This document shows, piece by piece, positions 35,444-44,924 of a stretch of 64,000 bases of DNA. The DNA is taken from NCBI RefSeq assembly GCF_028621715.1, contig NZ_CP117466.1:439001-503000 (forward strand), written 5' to 3'. The notes under the pieces are model-generated. The model saw only the letters and a list, made by a program, of their open reading frames with translations. It was not told the origin of the DNA and ran no database searches. The translations under genes and the position numbers were made by a program. Positions within the stretch are counted from its first letter, which is position 1. Each line of letters begins with the position of its first letter. The DNA is from Paracoccus marcusii. GTDB taxonomy: Bacteria > Pseudomonadota > Alphaproteobacteria > Rhodobacterales > Rhodobacteraceae.

Positions 35444-36829
35444 TCAGTTCGTGCCCGAGGACAGGTCGGACAATGCCGCCCGTGCCTGGGAATAGGCGGT
35501 TGCGCGGGACAGCCAATCGGCCATCGCGGGAGCTGCCGTGGCGGGCTCCGGCAGGGCCTGCATCTGCGTCAGCGCGGCGTCGATCCGGCCCGCCTGCACG
35601 TCGGCATCGGCCCGCGACAGGATCGCGTCGGCATCGTCGCCCTCGCGCGGCTCGACCGACCGGGCGCCCGTCTGGGCGCGCAGGAAGTTGGTCAGCAGGT
35701 TCCCCTCGCCGCTGGCGCTGGTGTCGCGCAGGCTGGCGCGCAGCGCGGCACGCGCGGCCTCGGGGAAATCGGCCTGCAGTTCGGTCAGGCTGGGCACCTG
35801 CGCCTGCAGCGCTTCGGGCGTGTCCAACCCCGCACCTTCCAACGCTTCGCGGGCCTGGTCGGGCGTCACGCCCGCGTCCAGCGCGGTCTGCAGCGCGGCG
35901 ATGGCGGCCACGGCCTCGGCCCGGCGGGTGCTTTCGGTGGCGGCACTCTGCAGCTCCTCGGCCTGGGCGCGGGTCTGGTCCAAGCTGGATTGCGCCTCGG
36001 CGGCGGCTGCCTCGATCTGCTGCTGCAATTCGGCCGCGGCCTCGGGGTCGACGGCCGGGCGGGCCGCCAATTCGTCTAGGCGGGCCTGCTGTTGGTCCAG
36101 ACGGTCGCGCAGGGCGGCAAGCTCCTCCGTGCCGGCAGCCGGCGTCGCGTCGCCATCGGCCTGCGGGGCATCCGATTCGGCGGTGGGCTGACCAAGGGCC
36201 GCGACCTGCTCCTCCAGCGCCTCGATCCGGGGCATCAGATCGTCGGGCACATCACCGGCAGCCGGGGCCGCGGCGATCGCCTGTTCGGCGGCCTCGCGTC
36301 CGGCCTGCGAGGCTGCGTCGATCATCGCCTGATCGTCACCCTGCTGCGCCATCGGCGCGGCAGGCACCCAACCCGCGGGCAGATGCGGCAGCGCATAGAT
36401 CGTGGCGGCGGACCCCAACCCTGCCGCGACGACGCCACCCAGGACCACGGGCCAGAAGCCGTTCTTGCGCACCGGCGCCGCCGCTTTCGCGCGCGTCGTA
36501 TGCGGGGGCACGGTGTCGGTCTTGGGCAGATCGGATTTGGGCTGATCGGATGTCGGGGCGAAGGGGGTGTCCTTCGGCGCAGCTTTTGCACGCGTGCCGG
36601 GCGCGGGCTTCTTCTCCGCCGCGGGCATGGTGTCGGTGCCGTCGCCCACCAGGGCCGACGACGCGGGACGAACCTCTCCGGGCTGGCCCGCCTGCGCGGG
36701 GGTGCCTGCGCCGACGGGCGCGTGGTCGATCACGCCGACATGGGCAGGGATCTTGCGGATCTCGGGTCCGGTAGTGGATTCGTTGGCCGGGGACTTGTCC
36801 CCGCTGATGGTGTCTTTCGGTGTCTTCAC
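35444..36829 (-). CDS. Mic60/mitofilin-like membrane protein (COG4223)
   Basis: A 461-residue protein with a cytoplasmic Pro/Lys-rich N-terminus, one transmembrane span about residues 124-148 (FWPVVLGGVVAAGLGSAATI), a long predicted coiled coil about 185-310 (LRDRLDQQQARLDELAAR) and a C-terminal mitofilin-like domain (LRASLRDTSASGEGNLLTNF). Alphaproteobacterial Mic60 homologs of this architecture, encoded between hemD and hemY, are known to shape inner-membrane invaginations such as intracytoplasmic membranes. The gene context here is exactly that. Assignment rests on architecture and synteny. Confidence 0.82.
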   Translation of the reverse strand: MKTPKDTISGDKSPANESTTGPEIRKIPAHVGVIDHAPVGAGTPAQAGQPGEVRPASSALVGDGTDTMPAAEKKPAPGTRAKAAPKDTPFAPTSDQPKSDLPKTDTVPPHTTRAKAAAPVRKNGFWPVVLGGVVAAGLGSAATIYALPHLPAGWVPAAPMAQQGDDQAMIDAASQAGREAAEQAIAAAPAAGDVPDDLMPRIEALEEQVAALGQPTAESDAPQADGDATPAAGTEELAALRDRLDQQQARLDELAARPAVDPEAAAELQQQIEAAAAEAQSSLDQTRAQAEELQSAATESTRRAEAVAAIAALQTALDAGVTPDQAREALEGAGLDTPEALQAQVPSLTELQADFPEAARAALRASLRDTSASGEGNLLTNFLRAQTGARSVEPREGDDADAILSRADADVQAGRIDAALTQMQALPEPATAAPAMADWLSRATAYSQARAALSDLSSGTN

Positions 36830-36928
36830 GTCCCTGTCCCCGTCTTGTGCCCGTATGGATGGCGGTCGCGCGGCACATGCGCCGGCCGCAGCCTAATCAG
36901 CGCGGGCTGAACGCTCAACCCGCCCATC

Positions 36929-37597
36929 TCAGCTTTGTTCCGCCGCCAGCATCGCGCGGATTGCCGCATCCATCGCCCGCCCCGACGGCTGGTCGGCGAC
37001 CGCCCGGCGCGCGGCGGGCGCGGTCCAGGCCGCAGCCGCGGCATCGCTGATCGCGACCAGCCACAGGGGCGCCCGCGCCCCCGCCGCCATCCCCGCCAGA
37101 AGCCGCGCCGATCGCGGCGAATAGACCGGCACCACCACCGGGCGCGCGCCCATCAGCGCCGCGCGGGCGCGGGCCGTCAGGGGCTGGGGCCGCTGGTCAT
37201 AGACGACGATTCCCGGCACGGCCAGCCGCTGTGCCAGGTGCCGCCCGTGCGGATGGACCAACGGAACCGGGCTGGCCGCGATCAGGGGCGCCAGGCTGTC
37301 GGCGGTGCCCGCCCCCTGGATCACCGCGAATCCCGCGTCGCGCGCCACCTGGCCCGTGCGTTCACCGACGCAGATCGCGGGCCGGCCGCGCCCGGGCCCC
37401 GCGGACGCCACCGCATGGGCCGAAGTGAAGACCAGACCCGGCGCCCGTGCCAGGGCCGCGCCGTCATGGTCCACCGGCACGATCTGCAGGATCGGCGCCA
37501 CGATGACATCCGCGCCGATCCGCGCGGCGGTACGCTCGGAATCGTCGCCGGGGCGGGTCATCAGCAGGATCGGGCGGGGCGCGGGCGGCATTGGCAT
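36929..37597 (-). CDS. hemD: Uroporphyrinogen-III synthase
   Basis: A 222-residue HemD, which cyclises hydroxymethylbilane to uroporphyrinogen III. Sequence conservation in this family is low; visible features are the initial [18 protein letters not shown], the [12 protein letters not shown] segment, [17 protein letters not shown] and the [12 protein letters not shown] stretch. It is a little short but contains both lobes. hemC, which normally precedes hemD in this order group, is not adjacent: the divergent tsaD begins 60 bases upstream. Confidence 0.85.
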   Translation of the reverse strand: MPMPPAPRPILLMTRPGDDSERTAARIGADVIVAPILQIVPVDHDGAALARAPGLVFTSAHAVASAGPGRGRPAICVGERTGQVARDAGFAVIQGAGTADSLAPLIAASPVPLVHPHGRHLAQRLAVPGIVVYDQRPQPLTARARAALMGARPVVVPVYSPRSARLLAGMAAGARAPLWLVAISDAAAAAWTAPAARRAVADQPSGRAMDAAIRAMLAAEQS

Positions 37598-37657
37598 CCT
37601 GTCGGGCGGGTGTTACGCCCCTGTGGGTACGCGTCCCCCCTCATCCGGGCAAGAGCC

Positions 37658-38725
37658 ATGACCGAGACGATCTTTCTGGGCATCGAGAGCAGCTGCGACG
37701 ACACCGCCGCCGCGGTGGTCACCGGCGACCGGCGCATCCTGTCCAGCGTGGTCAGCAGCCAGTCCGACCTGCATGCCGATTTCGGCGGCGTCGTGCCCGA
37801 GATCGCGGCCCGCGCCCATGCCGAACGCCTGGACCTGGTCGTCGAACAGGCGCTGGCTGATGCCGGGCTGGGTCTGGACGCGCTGACGGGCGTCGCGGTC
37901 ACCGCCGGGCCAGGACTGATCGGCGGCGTGATGGCGGGCGTGATGTGCGCCAAGGGCATCGCCGCGGGCACCGGCCTGCCGCTGGTGGGGGTGAACCACC
38001 TGGCAGGCCACGCCCTGACCCCGCGTCTGACCGACGGGATCGACTATTCCTATCTGATGCTGCTGGTGTCGGGCGGGCATTGCCAGTTCCTGCGCGTGGA
38101 CGGGCCGGACGCCTTCACCCGCCTTGGCGGCACCATCGACGACGCGCCCGGAGAGGCCTTTGACAAAGTCGCGAAACTGCTGGCCCTGCCGCAGCCCGGC
38201 GGCCCGCATGTCGAGGCCGAGGCGGCAGGCGGCGACGCCCATCGCATCTCCCTGCCCCGCCCGCTGCTGGACCGCCCCGGCTGCGACATGAGCTTTTCGG
38301 GGCTGAAGACCGCTGTGCTGCGCGCCCGCGACACGCTGATCGCGGATCAGGGAGGCCTGCGCGCCGCCGACCGGCGCGACCTGTGCGCGGCCTTCCAGTC
38401 GGCCGTCGCCGATGTGCTGGCGGAAAAGTCGCGCCGCGCGCTGGCGCTGTCGCCGGTGCCGGTGCTGGCCGTCGCCGGGGGTGTCGCCGCGAACGGCGAG
38501 ATTCGCGCGGCGTTGGAACACGTCGCGGCACGCGCCGGCGCGCGTTTCCTGGCCCCGCCCCTGCGCCTGTGCACCGACAACGGCGCGATGATCGCATGGG
38601 CCGGGATCGAGCGGTTCCGCATGGGTCAGCGCGACGACATGACGCTGTCGGCGCGCCCGCGCTGGCCGCTGGATCAGGGCGCCGCGCCCATGCTGGGCAG
38701 CGGCAAGCGGGGGGCCAAGGCATGA
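37658..38725 (+). CDS. tsaD: tRNA threonylcarbamoyladenosine transferase TsaD
   Basis: A 355-residue TsaD that transfers threonylcarbamoyl to A37 of ANN-decoding tRNAs. The ASKHA fold is evident: [14 protein letters not shown] at the start, the metal-binding [13 protein letters not shown] and NHLAGHAL histidines, [10 protein letters not shown], and the C-terminal [12 protein letters not shown] with the third metal ligand. ATG 37658 is chosen because [10 protein letters not shown] is the typical start. The gene overlaps gpsA by four bases (ATGA). Its partner TsaB is also in this window at 46.9 kb. Confidence 0.97.
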   Translation: MTETIFLGIESSCDDTAAAVVTGDRRILSSVVSSQSDLHADFGGVVPEIAARAHAERLDLVVEQALADAGLGLDALTGVAVTAGPGLIGGVMAGVMCAKGIAAGTGLPLVGVNHLAGHALTPRLTDGIDYSYLMLLVSGGHCQFLRVDGPDAFTRLGGTIDDAPGEAFDKVAKLLALPQPGGPHVEAEAAGGDAHRISLPRPLLDRPGCDMSFSGLKTAVLRARDTLIADQGGLRAADRRDLCAAFQSAVADVLAEKSRRALALSPVPVLAVAGGVAANGEIRAALEHVAARAGARFLAPPLRLCTDNGAMIAWAGIERFRMGQRDDMTLSARPRWPLDQGAAPMLGSGKRGAKA

Positions 38726-39660
38726 TCGGCATTCTGGGCGCGGGCGCCTTCGGCACGGCGCTGGCCGTGGCGCTGACCGCCAACGGGCCGGTGACCCTGT
38801 GGGGCCGCCGCATCGACTGGCAGGGGGAAAACCCGCGTCTGCCCGGCGTCGCGATGCCCGATGCGGTGACCGTGACGCAGGACCTGGACGCCGCGCTGGC
38901 CTGCGACACGATCCTGCTGGCGCTGCCCGCGCAGGCCCTGGGGGCGTTCCTGGACGAACAGGGCCCGCGCCTGGCGGGCAAGGCGCTGGTCAGCACCGCC
39001 AAGGGGATCGACCTGCAGCATCTGACCGGACCGTCGGCGCTGATCGCGCAGGCGGCGCCCGATGCGGTGGTGGCGGTCCTGACCGGGCCTTCCTTCGCCG
39101 CCGACATCGCGCGTGGGTTGCCCACGGCGCTGACGCTGGCCTGTGCGGACGGAGCCGCGGCGCAGGTGCTGCAGGACCGCCTGTCGACGCCGGTCCTGCG
39201 GCTTTACCGCACGACGGACGTGACCGGGGCCGAACTGGGCGGCGCGTTGAAGAACGTGATCGCCATCGCCGCGGGCACGGTGATCGGCGCGGGCCTGGGC
39301 GACAGCGCGCGCGCCGCCATCATCACCCGCGGCTTTGCCGAGATGACGCGGCTGGCCATCCATCTGGGCGCGCGGCCCGAGACGCTGACCGGGCTGTCCG
39401 GCCTGGGCGACCTGACGCTGACCTGCACCTCTGCGGGGTCGCGGAACTTCCGGTTCGGCTGTGCGATCGGGTCGGGATCGGCCTGGGACAGCGCCACCAC
39501 CGTCGAGGGTGCCGCCACCGCCCGCGCCTTGGCGCTGATGGCGGCGCGCGACGGGCTGGACCTGCCCATCGCCGCGATGGTCGCCCGCCTTGCCGAGGGG
39601 CGCGTTTCGGTGGAAAAGGCCATGGACCACCTGCTGAGCCGACCCCTGAAGGAGGAATGA
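38722..39660 (+). CDS. gpsA: Glycerol-3-phosphate dehydrogenase [NAD(P)+]
   Basis: A 312-residue GpsA producing sn-glycerol-3-phosphate for phospholipids. The Rossmann loop is [15 protein letters not shown]; the catalytic Lys lies in [27 protein letters not shown] is the conserved substrate-binding stretch. The start overlaps the tsaD stop (ATGA), and GGAGGA at its 3' end serves the next gene. Slightly shorter than usual because the N-terminus begins directly at the first strand. Confidence 0.96.
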   Translation: MIGILGAGAFGTALAVALTANGPVTLWGRRIDWQGENPRLPGVAMPDAVTVTQDLDAALACDTILLALPAQALGAFLDEQGPRLAGKALVSTAKGIDLQHLTGPSALIAQAAPDAVVAVLTGPSFAADIARGLPTALTLACADGAAAQVLQDRLSTPVLRLYRTTDVTGAELGGALKNVIAIAAGTVIGAGLGDSARAAIITRGFAEMTRLAIHLGARPETLTGLSGLGDLTLTCTSAGSRNFRFGCAIGSGSAWDSATTVEGAATARALALMAARDGLDLPIAAMVARLAEGRVSVEKAMDHLLSRPLKEE

Positions 39661-39932
39661 TGCCCCTGTTCGCCGTGATCTGCCGGGACAAGCCCGGTGC
39701 GCTGCAAGTCCGCCTGGACACCCGCGACGCCCATCTGGCCCATATCCGCGACAGCGGCATCGTGGCGATGGCCGGTCCCCTGATGGAGGACGGGCAGATG
39801 TGCGGATCGCTGGTCGTCCTGGACACCGACGATCTGGACGCCGCGCAGGCCTGGGCCGCGGCCGATCCCTACAAGGCGGCGGGGCTGTTCGCCTCGGTCG
39901 ACGTGATCGCCTGGAACAAGGTCATCGGCTGA
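39660..39932 (+). CDS. YciI-family protein
   Basis: A 90-residue YciI-like ferredoxin-fold protein: [18 protein letters not shown], then the conserved HLAHIRDSGIVAMAGPL with the family His and Asp, and an acidic ADPYKAAGLFASVDV. The function is unknown; related proteins are putative small hydrolases or lactonising enzymes. Two adjacent ATGs exist; I take 39660, four to five bases after GGAGG, which also makes a TGATG junction with gpsA. It is the third gene of the tsaD-gpsA-YciI-EVE string. Confidence 0.85.
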   Translation: MPLFAVICRDKPGALQVRLDTRDAHLAHIRDSGIVAMAGPLMEDGQMCGSLVVLDTDDLDAAQAWAAADPYKAAGLFASVDVIAWNKVIG

Positions 39933-40351
39933 TGGCGCATTGGCTGTTCAAGTCCGAACCCGACGTTTTCGGCTGGGACGACCTGGTCGCCCGGGGCGAC
40001 GCGGGGGAACAATGGGACGGGGTGCGCAACTATCAGGCGCGCAACAACATGCGCGCGATGCAGGTGGGCGAACTGGGCCTGTTCTATCATTCCAACATCG
40101 GCAAGGAGGCCGTGGGCATCGTCGAGGTGATCGCCCTCGCCCATCCCGACACCACCGCGTCCGACCCGAAATGGGAATGCGTGGACATCCGCGCGGTGCG
40201 CAAGCTGCCCCGCGCGATCAGCCTGGACGAGGCCAAGGCCGAACCCCGGCTGCGCGACATGGTGCTGGTGAACAATTCGCGCCTGTCCGTGCAGCCGGTC
40301 AGCGATGCGGAATGGACGGTGATCCTGGAACTGGCAGGCGACCGGGGCTGA
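39932..40351 (+). CDS. EVE-domain protein
   Basis: A 139-residue EVE (PUA-like) protein that probably binds modified bases in RNA or DNA. Signature segments are WLFKSEPDVFGWDDL, the WDGVRNYQARNNMRAM loop, GLFYHSNIGKEAVGIVEV and the WECVDIRAVRKLP strand. In alphaproteobacteria it commonly follows the YciI gene after gpsA. It starts in a TGATG overlap. A 238-base gap with no gene follows. Confidence 0.9.
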   Translation: MAHWLFKSEPDVFGWDDLVARGDAGEQWDGVRNYQARNNMRAMQVGELGLFYHSNIGKEAVGIVEVIALAHPDTTASDPKWECVDIRAVRKLPRAISLDEAKAEPRLRDMVLVNNSRLSVQPVSDAEWTVILELAGDRG

Positions 40352-40589
40352 CGGCGTCGGTTGCGGCGCGCGACCGGCCCGCCAAGGCGCCGGATCGCGG
40401 CCGCGCTGCGGGCACACCCCGTCCCCGCGATGGTTCCGGGCTTCTGCCCTCACCCCCAGCATAGGGGCGCGCGGGGGCGGCTGGCAAAGGCCGAACGCGT
40501 CCAGTTTTACGCGTTTGCGCTTCAATCCCGGGCGGTCGCGCGCTAGGGTCGCGGCCGTTCCCATCCCTGCACATCCCCTTGGAGGTCCC

Positions 40590-40835
40590 ATGTCCCAACG
40601 TCTGCATCTTGTCTTCGGAGGAGAGCTGGTCGACCCATCCAGCACCAAGTTCCGCGACCCCTCGCAGATCCACATGGTCGGCATCTTCCCCGATTACGAC
40701 AGCGCCTTCGCCGCCTGGAAATCCGAGGCGCAGCGCACCGTCGACAGCGCCCATACCCGCTATTTCATCGCCCATCTGCACCGCCTGCGCGACGAGGAAC
40801 GCGCCGTCAGCGCGACCGAGGAACTGGGCGACTGA
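40590..40835 (+). CDS. DUF4170 family protein
   Basis: An 81-residue protein of DUF4170: LHLVFGGELVDPSSTKFRDP then IHMVGIFPDYDSAFAAWKSE and HTRYFIAHLHRL. This small family is characteristic of alphaproteobacteria and often stands in front of lipid A/Kdo genes, as here, but its role is unknown. GGAGG lies four bases before the ATG. The stop overlaps the WaaA-like start (TGATG), so it heads a DUF4170 - WaaA-like - lpxK message. Confidence 0.85.
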   Translation: MSQRLHLVFGGELVDPSSTKFRDPSQIHMVGIFPDYDSAFAAWKSEAQRTVDSAHTRYFIAHLHRLRDEERAVSATEELGD

Positions 40836-42028
40836 TGGCCACGGCGGGGTCCGGGCTGGGCCAGCTGGGGCTGTGGCTGCATCTGCGCGGCCGCCGCGGC
40901 GACGGCCCCGCCCTGCCCGCCATCCCCGCCGGCACCGGCCCCGCGCTGGCCATCCACACCAGCGCCGACGCCCTGCGCGCCGAACCCCAGATCCTGGGCC
41001 GCCTGTCGCGCGCGCGGCCCGGCCTGCGCCTGGTGCGCCTGTCGGCCCAGGGACCGGACGATCCGGGCGACGACCCCGCGCTGGTGTCGCAGGTGCTGGA
41101 CCGGGCAAGGCCGCGTGCCGTCCTGCTCTTGGGCACCGATCTGCCGCCGGCGCTGATCGCGGCCGCCGTCGCGCGCCAGATCCCGGTCATCCTGGCCGAA
41201 TTCCGGCTGACCGGCAACGATCTGGGCTGGGGCCTGCATGCCCGGATGCGTCGCCAACTGCTGTCGCAGATGCGGGCGGTGATGGTCTGCGACGCGACCA
41301 GCCTCGATCTGGCCCGGCGCATGGGCCTGGGCGCGGGCGATCTGGCGATGACCGGCCCCGTATCCGAGATCCGCGAGCCGCTGCGCTGTTCGGAAACCGA
41401 ACGGGCATCGATGGCCCAGCAGATGAACGGCCGCCACGCGTGGTTCGCGGCCAGCCTGCCCCCGGCCGAGGAACAGGCCATCCTGTCCGCCCATCAGGCC
41501 GCCCTGCGCCGGTCGCACCGGGCCTTGCTGATCATCGCGCCCGATGATCCAAGGCGCATCGACGGCCTGGCCCGCGACATCGAGGCCTGCGGCCTGACCG
41601 TCGCCCGCCGCAGCGAGGACGAGGATTTCGGAGACGAGATCCAGGTCCTGCTGACCGACGGCCCGACCGAGATGGGCCTGTGGTACCGGCTGGCGCCCGT
41701 CAGCTTCATGGGCGGCACCCTGTCGGGCGACGCCGACGCGATGCGCCACCCCTTCGAACCCGCAGCTCTGGGATCGGCCATCGTGCACGGGCCGCAGGCC
41801 GGGCCCCATGCGACCGAATGGCAGCAGCTGACCGGCGCCCATGCGGTGCGTCAGGTCCGCGCCGCCGACGACCTTGCCCAAGCGGTCACCGAACTGACCC
41901 AGCCGGAAACCATCGCCACGCTGGCCAGCAATGCCTGGATGGTCAGCACCGGCGGCGCCGATGTCGCGATCCGCATCGCCGACCGGGTGATCGCCGCCCT
42001 GGACCCTGTCGAAAGCCCCGCCCCATGA
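40835..42028 (+). CDS. Divergent WaaA (Kdo transferase)-family protein lacking usual active-site residues
   Basis: A 397-residue GT-B protein of the WaaA/KdtA family. The C-terminal lobe is well conserved ([34 protein letters not shown]). In the N-terminal lobe the family's HAxSxGE motif reads HTSADAL, so the catalytic Glu is gone; ESELWP reads GTDLPP; and STHPGEE reads SLPPAEE. The usual N-terminal membrane anchor is also absent. It may be an inactive or re-purposed paralog, with a canonical WaaA elsewhere. It overlaps lpxK by four bases, so a lipid A-related role is the natural inference. Confidence 0.75.
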   Translation: MATAGSGLGQLGLWLHLRGRRGDGPALPAIPAGTGPALAIHTSADALRAEPQILGRLSRARPGLRLVRLSAQGPDDPGDDPALVSQVLDRARPRAVLLLGTDLPPALIAAAVARQIPVILAEFRLTGNDLGWGLHARMRRQLLSQMRAVMVCDATSLDLARRMGLGAGDLAMTGPVSEIREPLRCSETERASMAQQMNGRHAWFAASLPPAEEQAILSAHQAALRRSHRALLIIAPDDPRRIDGLARDIEACGLTVARRSEDEDFGDEIQVLLTDGPTEMGLWYRLAPVSFMGGTLSGDADAMRHPFEPAALGSAIVHGPQAGPHATEWQQLTGAHAVRQVRAADDLAQAVTELTQPETIATLASNAWMVSTGGADVAIRIADRVIAALDPVESPAP

Positions 42029-43032
42029 CGATGACCCGCGCCCCCGGATTCTGGTTCCGCAGTCCTCCCACCGCCACGGCCCGCCTGCTGGCGCCCCTGG
42101 GGGCGGCCTATGCCCGCGCCACGGCCCGCCGCCTGGCGCAGGGCGCGCGGGCGCGGGTCGGCGTGCCGGTCATCTGCGTGGGCAACCTGAATGCGGGCGG
42201 CACCGGCAAAACGCCCACGGTGATCCACCTGCAGATGGCGCTGGCGGCGCGCGGGGTGGCGGTGCATGTCGTCTCCAGGGGCTATGGCGGGTCGGCCACG
42301 GGGCCGCTGCGCGTGGACGAACGGCGCCACGACGCGGCCCTGACCGGGGACGAGCCCCTGCTGATGGCGGCGTTCGGCCCGGCCTGGGTCGCGGGCGACC
42401 GCGTGGCGGGGGCGCGGGCCGCGGCGGCCGACGGCGCGCAGGCGATCATCCTGGACGACGGCTTCCAGGACCCGGCCATGGCGCATGACCTGGGCATCGT
42501 CGTGGTGGACGCGGCCAAGGGGTTCGGCAACGGGCTGTGCATCCCCGCGGGTCCGCTGCGCGAGCCGGTGGCCGCGGGGCTGGCGCGGGCCGACCTGCTG
42601 CTGTCCATCGGGCCGGATGCGGCGCAGGCGGGCTTTGCCCCGCCCCCCGGCGCGCCGGTACATCTGCGCGGTCAGCTGGCACCGTTGCAGATGGGATTCG
42701 ACTGGCGCGGCCACCGGGTGCTGGCCTTTGCCGGCATCGGCCACCCCGAGAAGTTCTTTGCCACCCTGACGGGCCTGGGCGCCCAGATCGTCCGGGCCGA
42801 GGCGCTGGACGACCATCAGCCCTTCACCCCGGCGCTGTTGACCCGGCTGGAGACCGAGGCCCGGCTGGTCGGCGCGCAGCTGGTCACCACCGAAAAGGAC
42901 GCGGCCCGCCTGCCCCGTCCTTTCCGCCCCAAGGTGATGGCGCTGCCCGTGCGGCTGGCCCTGGCTGACGACGCGCCGCTGACGGCCGCGCTGGACCGGC
43001 TGTTTGAAATCGCGCCCGCGATGCCGATATAA
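42025..43032 (+). CDS. lpxK: Tetraacyldisaccharide 4'-kinase
   Basis: A 335-residue LpxK phosphorylating the 4' position of the lipid A disaccharide at the inner membrane. An amphipathic N-terminal helix precedes the P-loop [17 protein letters not shown] (about residues 51-67); SRGYGG and the [14 protein letters not shown] motif with catalytic Asp residues follow. The late [10 protein letters not shown] stretch is typical. ATGA overlap with the WaaA-like gene. Confidence 0.95.
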   Translation: MTMTRAPGFWFRSPPTATARLLAPLGAAYARATARRLAQGARARVGVPVICVGNLNAGGTGKTPTVIHLQMALAARGVAVHVVSRGYGGSATGPLRVDERRHDAALTGDEPLLMAAFGPAWVAGDRVAGARAAAADGAQAIILDDGFQDPAMAHDLGIVVVDAAKGFGNGLCIPAGPLREPVAAGLARADLLLSIGPDAAQAGFAPPPGAPVHLRGQLAPLQMGFDWRGHRVLAFAGIGHPEKFFATLTGLGAQIVRAEALDDHQPFTPALLTRLETEARLVGAQLVTTEKDAARLPRPFRPKVMALPVRLALADDAPLTAALDRLFEIAPAMPI

Positions 43033-43059
43033 GGGCGAACGATGCCCGAAAGGATCACC

Positions 43060-43143
43060 ATGTCGCCCACTGCCAAAAGCCGGCTGAGCTTTTACCTGCT
43101 GCTGCTGCTGACGCTGTACGCGGCCCTGGCCGGCGCGGGCTGA
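43060..43143 (+). CDS. 27-residue single-span membrane peptide
   Basis: A tiny frame between lpxK and the XpaC-like gene: MSPTAKSRLSFYLLLLLTLY followed by AALAGAG and a stop. AAAGGA sits six bases before ATG 43060, a better site than an in-frame ATG six codons earlier. The composition (short basic N-terminus, Leu-rich helix, small-residue C-terminus) is that of a small inner-membrane protein. No homolog is recognised. Confidence 0.45.
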   Translation: MSPTAKSRLSFYLLLLLTLYAALAGAG

Positions 43144-43152
43144 GGGGGCATC

Positions 43153-44136
43153 ATGTCGCAACGTTTCGGCGGGCGCTTTTCGCCCGACGCGCAGCCGGGG
43201 ACGCGCCCGGGCGCATCCCTGCCCCCCACCCCCCGCCACCCGCACGAGGGTCGGCCCAAGTGGATCACCCTGGCGGCGACGCCCTTCCTGCTGGGGGCGT
43301 TCTTCCAGGGGGCCACGGGGATGGTCACCGACCTTGCAGCCTTCGGCTTGGTTGCCAGCGGCATGGTCCTGACGCGCGAGGGGCTGGTCGCGCAGGCGAC
43401 CTATGCCGCGCGTCGCGTGGCCAAGCGCCCGGCCATTCCGCGCAAGCTGTTCGGCGGCATGCTGGCAGGGATCGGTCTGGGCCTGGGGGCCGCCGAACCG
43501 GGGGTCTGGGCCGAGGCCGGGCTGATCGGCATGGCCGGTCTGGCCCTGCACCAGCTGTCCTTCGGCCTTGACCCGTGGCGCGACAAGACCGCGGCGGGCG
43601 TGGACAGCTTTCAGCAGGATCGCGCACAGCGCATGATCGAAGAGGCCGAGGGCCATCTGGACCAGATGCGCGACGCGATCGCGCGCAGCGGCGACCGCCG
43701 GCTGGTAGCGCGCGTCGCGATGTTCGACGCATCCGTGCGGCACCTGTTCGACCGGGTGCGCGACAATCCCGCCGGGCTGGCATCCGCGCGGCGCTATCTG
43801 GGCGTCTACCTGATGGGCGCGCGCGACGCGACGATCCGCTTTGCCGATCTCTATGTGCGGACGCAGGACCAGAAGGCGCGGCGCGACTATGAGGTGTTCC
43901 TGGACGATCTGGAAAAGGATTTCATCGCCCGCGCCGATCGGCTGATGGACGGCGACCGCGATGCGCTGGATGTCGAGATGTCGGTCCTGCGCGACCGGCT
44001 GGCCCGCGAGGGGCTGACCGGCGCCGCGACGCGCGTCGACCCTGCCGAACGCCCCGCCCTGCAAAGCGCCGAGGCGCAGACGCTGGACGATCTGCTGCGC
44101 ACCCCGTTCCCGGGACAGAAGGTCCCGCGCGACTGA
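43153..44136 (+). CDS. XpaC-like (5-bromo-4-chloroindolyl phosphate hydrolysis) family protein
   Basis: A 327-residue protein with a Pro-rich N-terminus, hydrophobic spans about 37-55, 60-75 and 95-135, and a long helical cytoplasmic part ([40 protein letters not shown]) that matches the XpaC family. Members are usually encoded next to TelA-type toxic-anion resistance proteins; TelA is not adjacent here. The family name comes from a phenotype, and the biochemical function is unknown. TGATG overlap with truA. Confidence 0.75.
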   Translation: MSQRFGGRFSPDAQPGTRPGASLPPTPRHPHEGRPKWITLAATPFLLGAFFQGATGMVTDLAAFGLVASGMVLTREGLVAQATYAARRVAKRPAIPRKLFGGMLAGIGLGLGAAEPGVWAEAGLIGMAGLALHQLSFGLDPWRDKTAAGVDSFQQDRAQRMIEEAEGHLDQMRDAIARSGDRRLVARVAMFDASVRHLFDRVRDNPAGLASARRYLGVYLMGARDATIRFADLYVRTQDQKARRDYEVFLDDLEKDFIARADRLMDGDRDALDVEMSVLRDRLAREGLTGAATRVDPAERPALQSAEAQTLDDLLRTPFPGQKVPRD

Positions 44137-44924
44137 TGCCCCGCTTTGCCCTGCAGGTCGAATATGACGGCGCGCCCTTTGCCGGATGGCAGGCGCAGGC
44201 CGACCAGCCCAGCGTCCAGGGCGCGATCGAAGCCGCGCTCGCGCGGCTGGACCCCGCTTTCGCCACCCGCCGCATCGCCGCCGCCGGGCGCACCGATGCG
44301 GGCGTGCATGCCACCGGACAGGTGGCCCATGCCGACCTGGATCGCGACTGGGACCCCTTCCGCCTGTCCGAGGCACTGAACTGGCACCTGAAGCCCGCGC
44401 CCGTCGCCATCCTGCGGGCGGCGCGGGTGCCGGATGATTTCCACGCCCGGTTCTCGGCCGTGGAGCGGCGCTATCTGTTCCGACTGGTGGCGCGGCGGGC
44501 GCCGCTGACGCATGGACGGGGACAGGTGTGGCAGGTGCTGAACCCGCTGGACGTGGATGCGATGCGCGCGGGCGCGGCCCATCTGGTCGGGCATCACGAC
44601 TTTACCACCTTCCGGTCGTCGATCTGTCAGGCGAAAAGCCCGGTGAAGTCGCTGGACGAGATCAGGATCGAGGTCGCGGACATCCCGCAGGGATACGAAT
44701 ACCGCTTTCACCTGCGCGCGCGGTCCTTCCTGCACAACCAGGTCCGGTCCATCGTTGGGACACTGGAACGGGTCGGCGCGGGATCATGGGCGCCGGAACG
44801 TGTGGGACAGGCGCTGGCGGCGCGCGAGCGGGCGGCCTGCGGGCCGGTCTGTCCGCCCCACGGCCTGTACCTGACCGGGGTGGGCTACCCCTGCGACCCC
44901 TTCGACGGGCCGATCGGCAGGTAG
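44136..44924 (+). CDS. truA: tRNA pseudouridine(38-40) synthase TruA
   Basis: A 262-residue TruA. The catalytic aspartate is Asp54 in [14 protein letters not shown]; other landmarks are [34 protein letters not shown] and the [19 protein letters not shown] helix. Length and order are normal. The last 40 bases overlap the 3' end of the convergent sugar transferase gene, an unusually long antisense coding overlap for this window. Confidence 0.96.
   Translation: MPRFALQVEYDGAPFAGWQAQADQPSVQGAIEAALARLDPAFATRRIAAAGRTDAGVHATGQVAHADLDRDWDPFRLSEALNWHLKPAPVAILRAARVPDDFHARFSAVERRYLFRLVARRAPLTHGRGQVWQVLNPLDVDAMRAGAAHLVGHHDFTTFRSSICQAKSPVKSLDEIRIEVADIPQGYEYRFHLRARSFLHNQVRSIVGTLERVGAGSWAPERVGQALAARERAACGPVCPPHGLYLTGVGYPCDPFDGPIGR

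Noticed and set aside
40352..40589. A small gene in the gap between the EVE and DUF4170 genes
   Set aside because: Only short Arg/Pro/Ala frames without ribosome-binding sites are present. I see no clear promoter either; the gap holds minor GC inverted repeats only.
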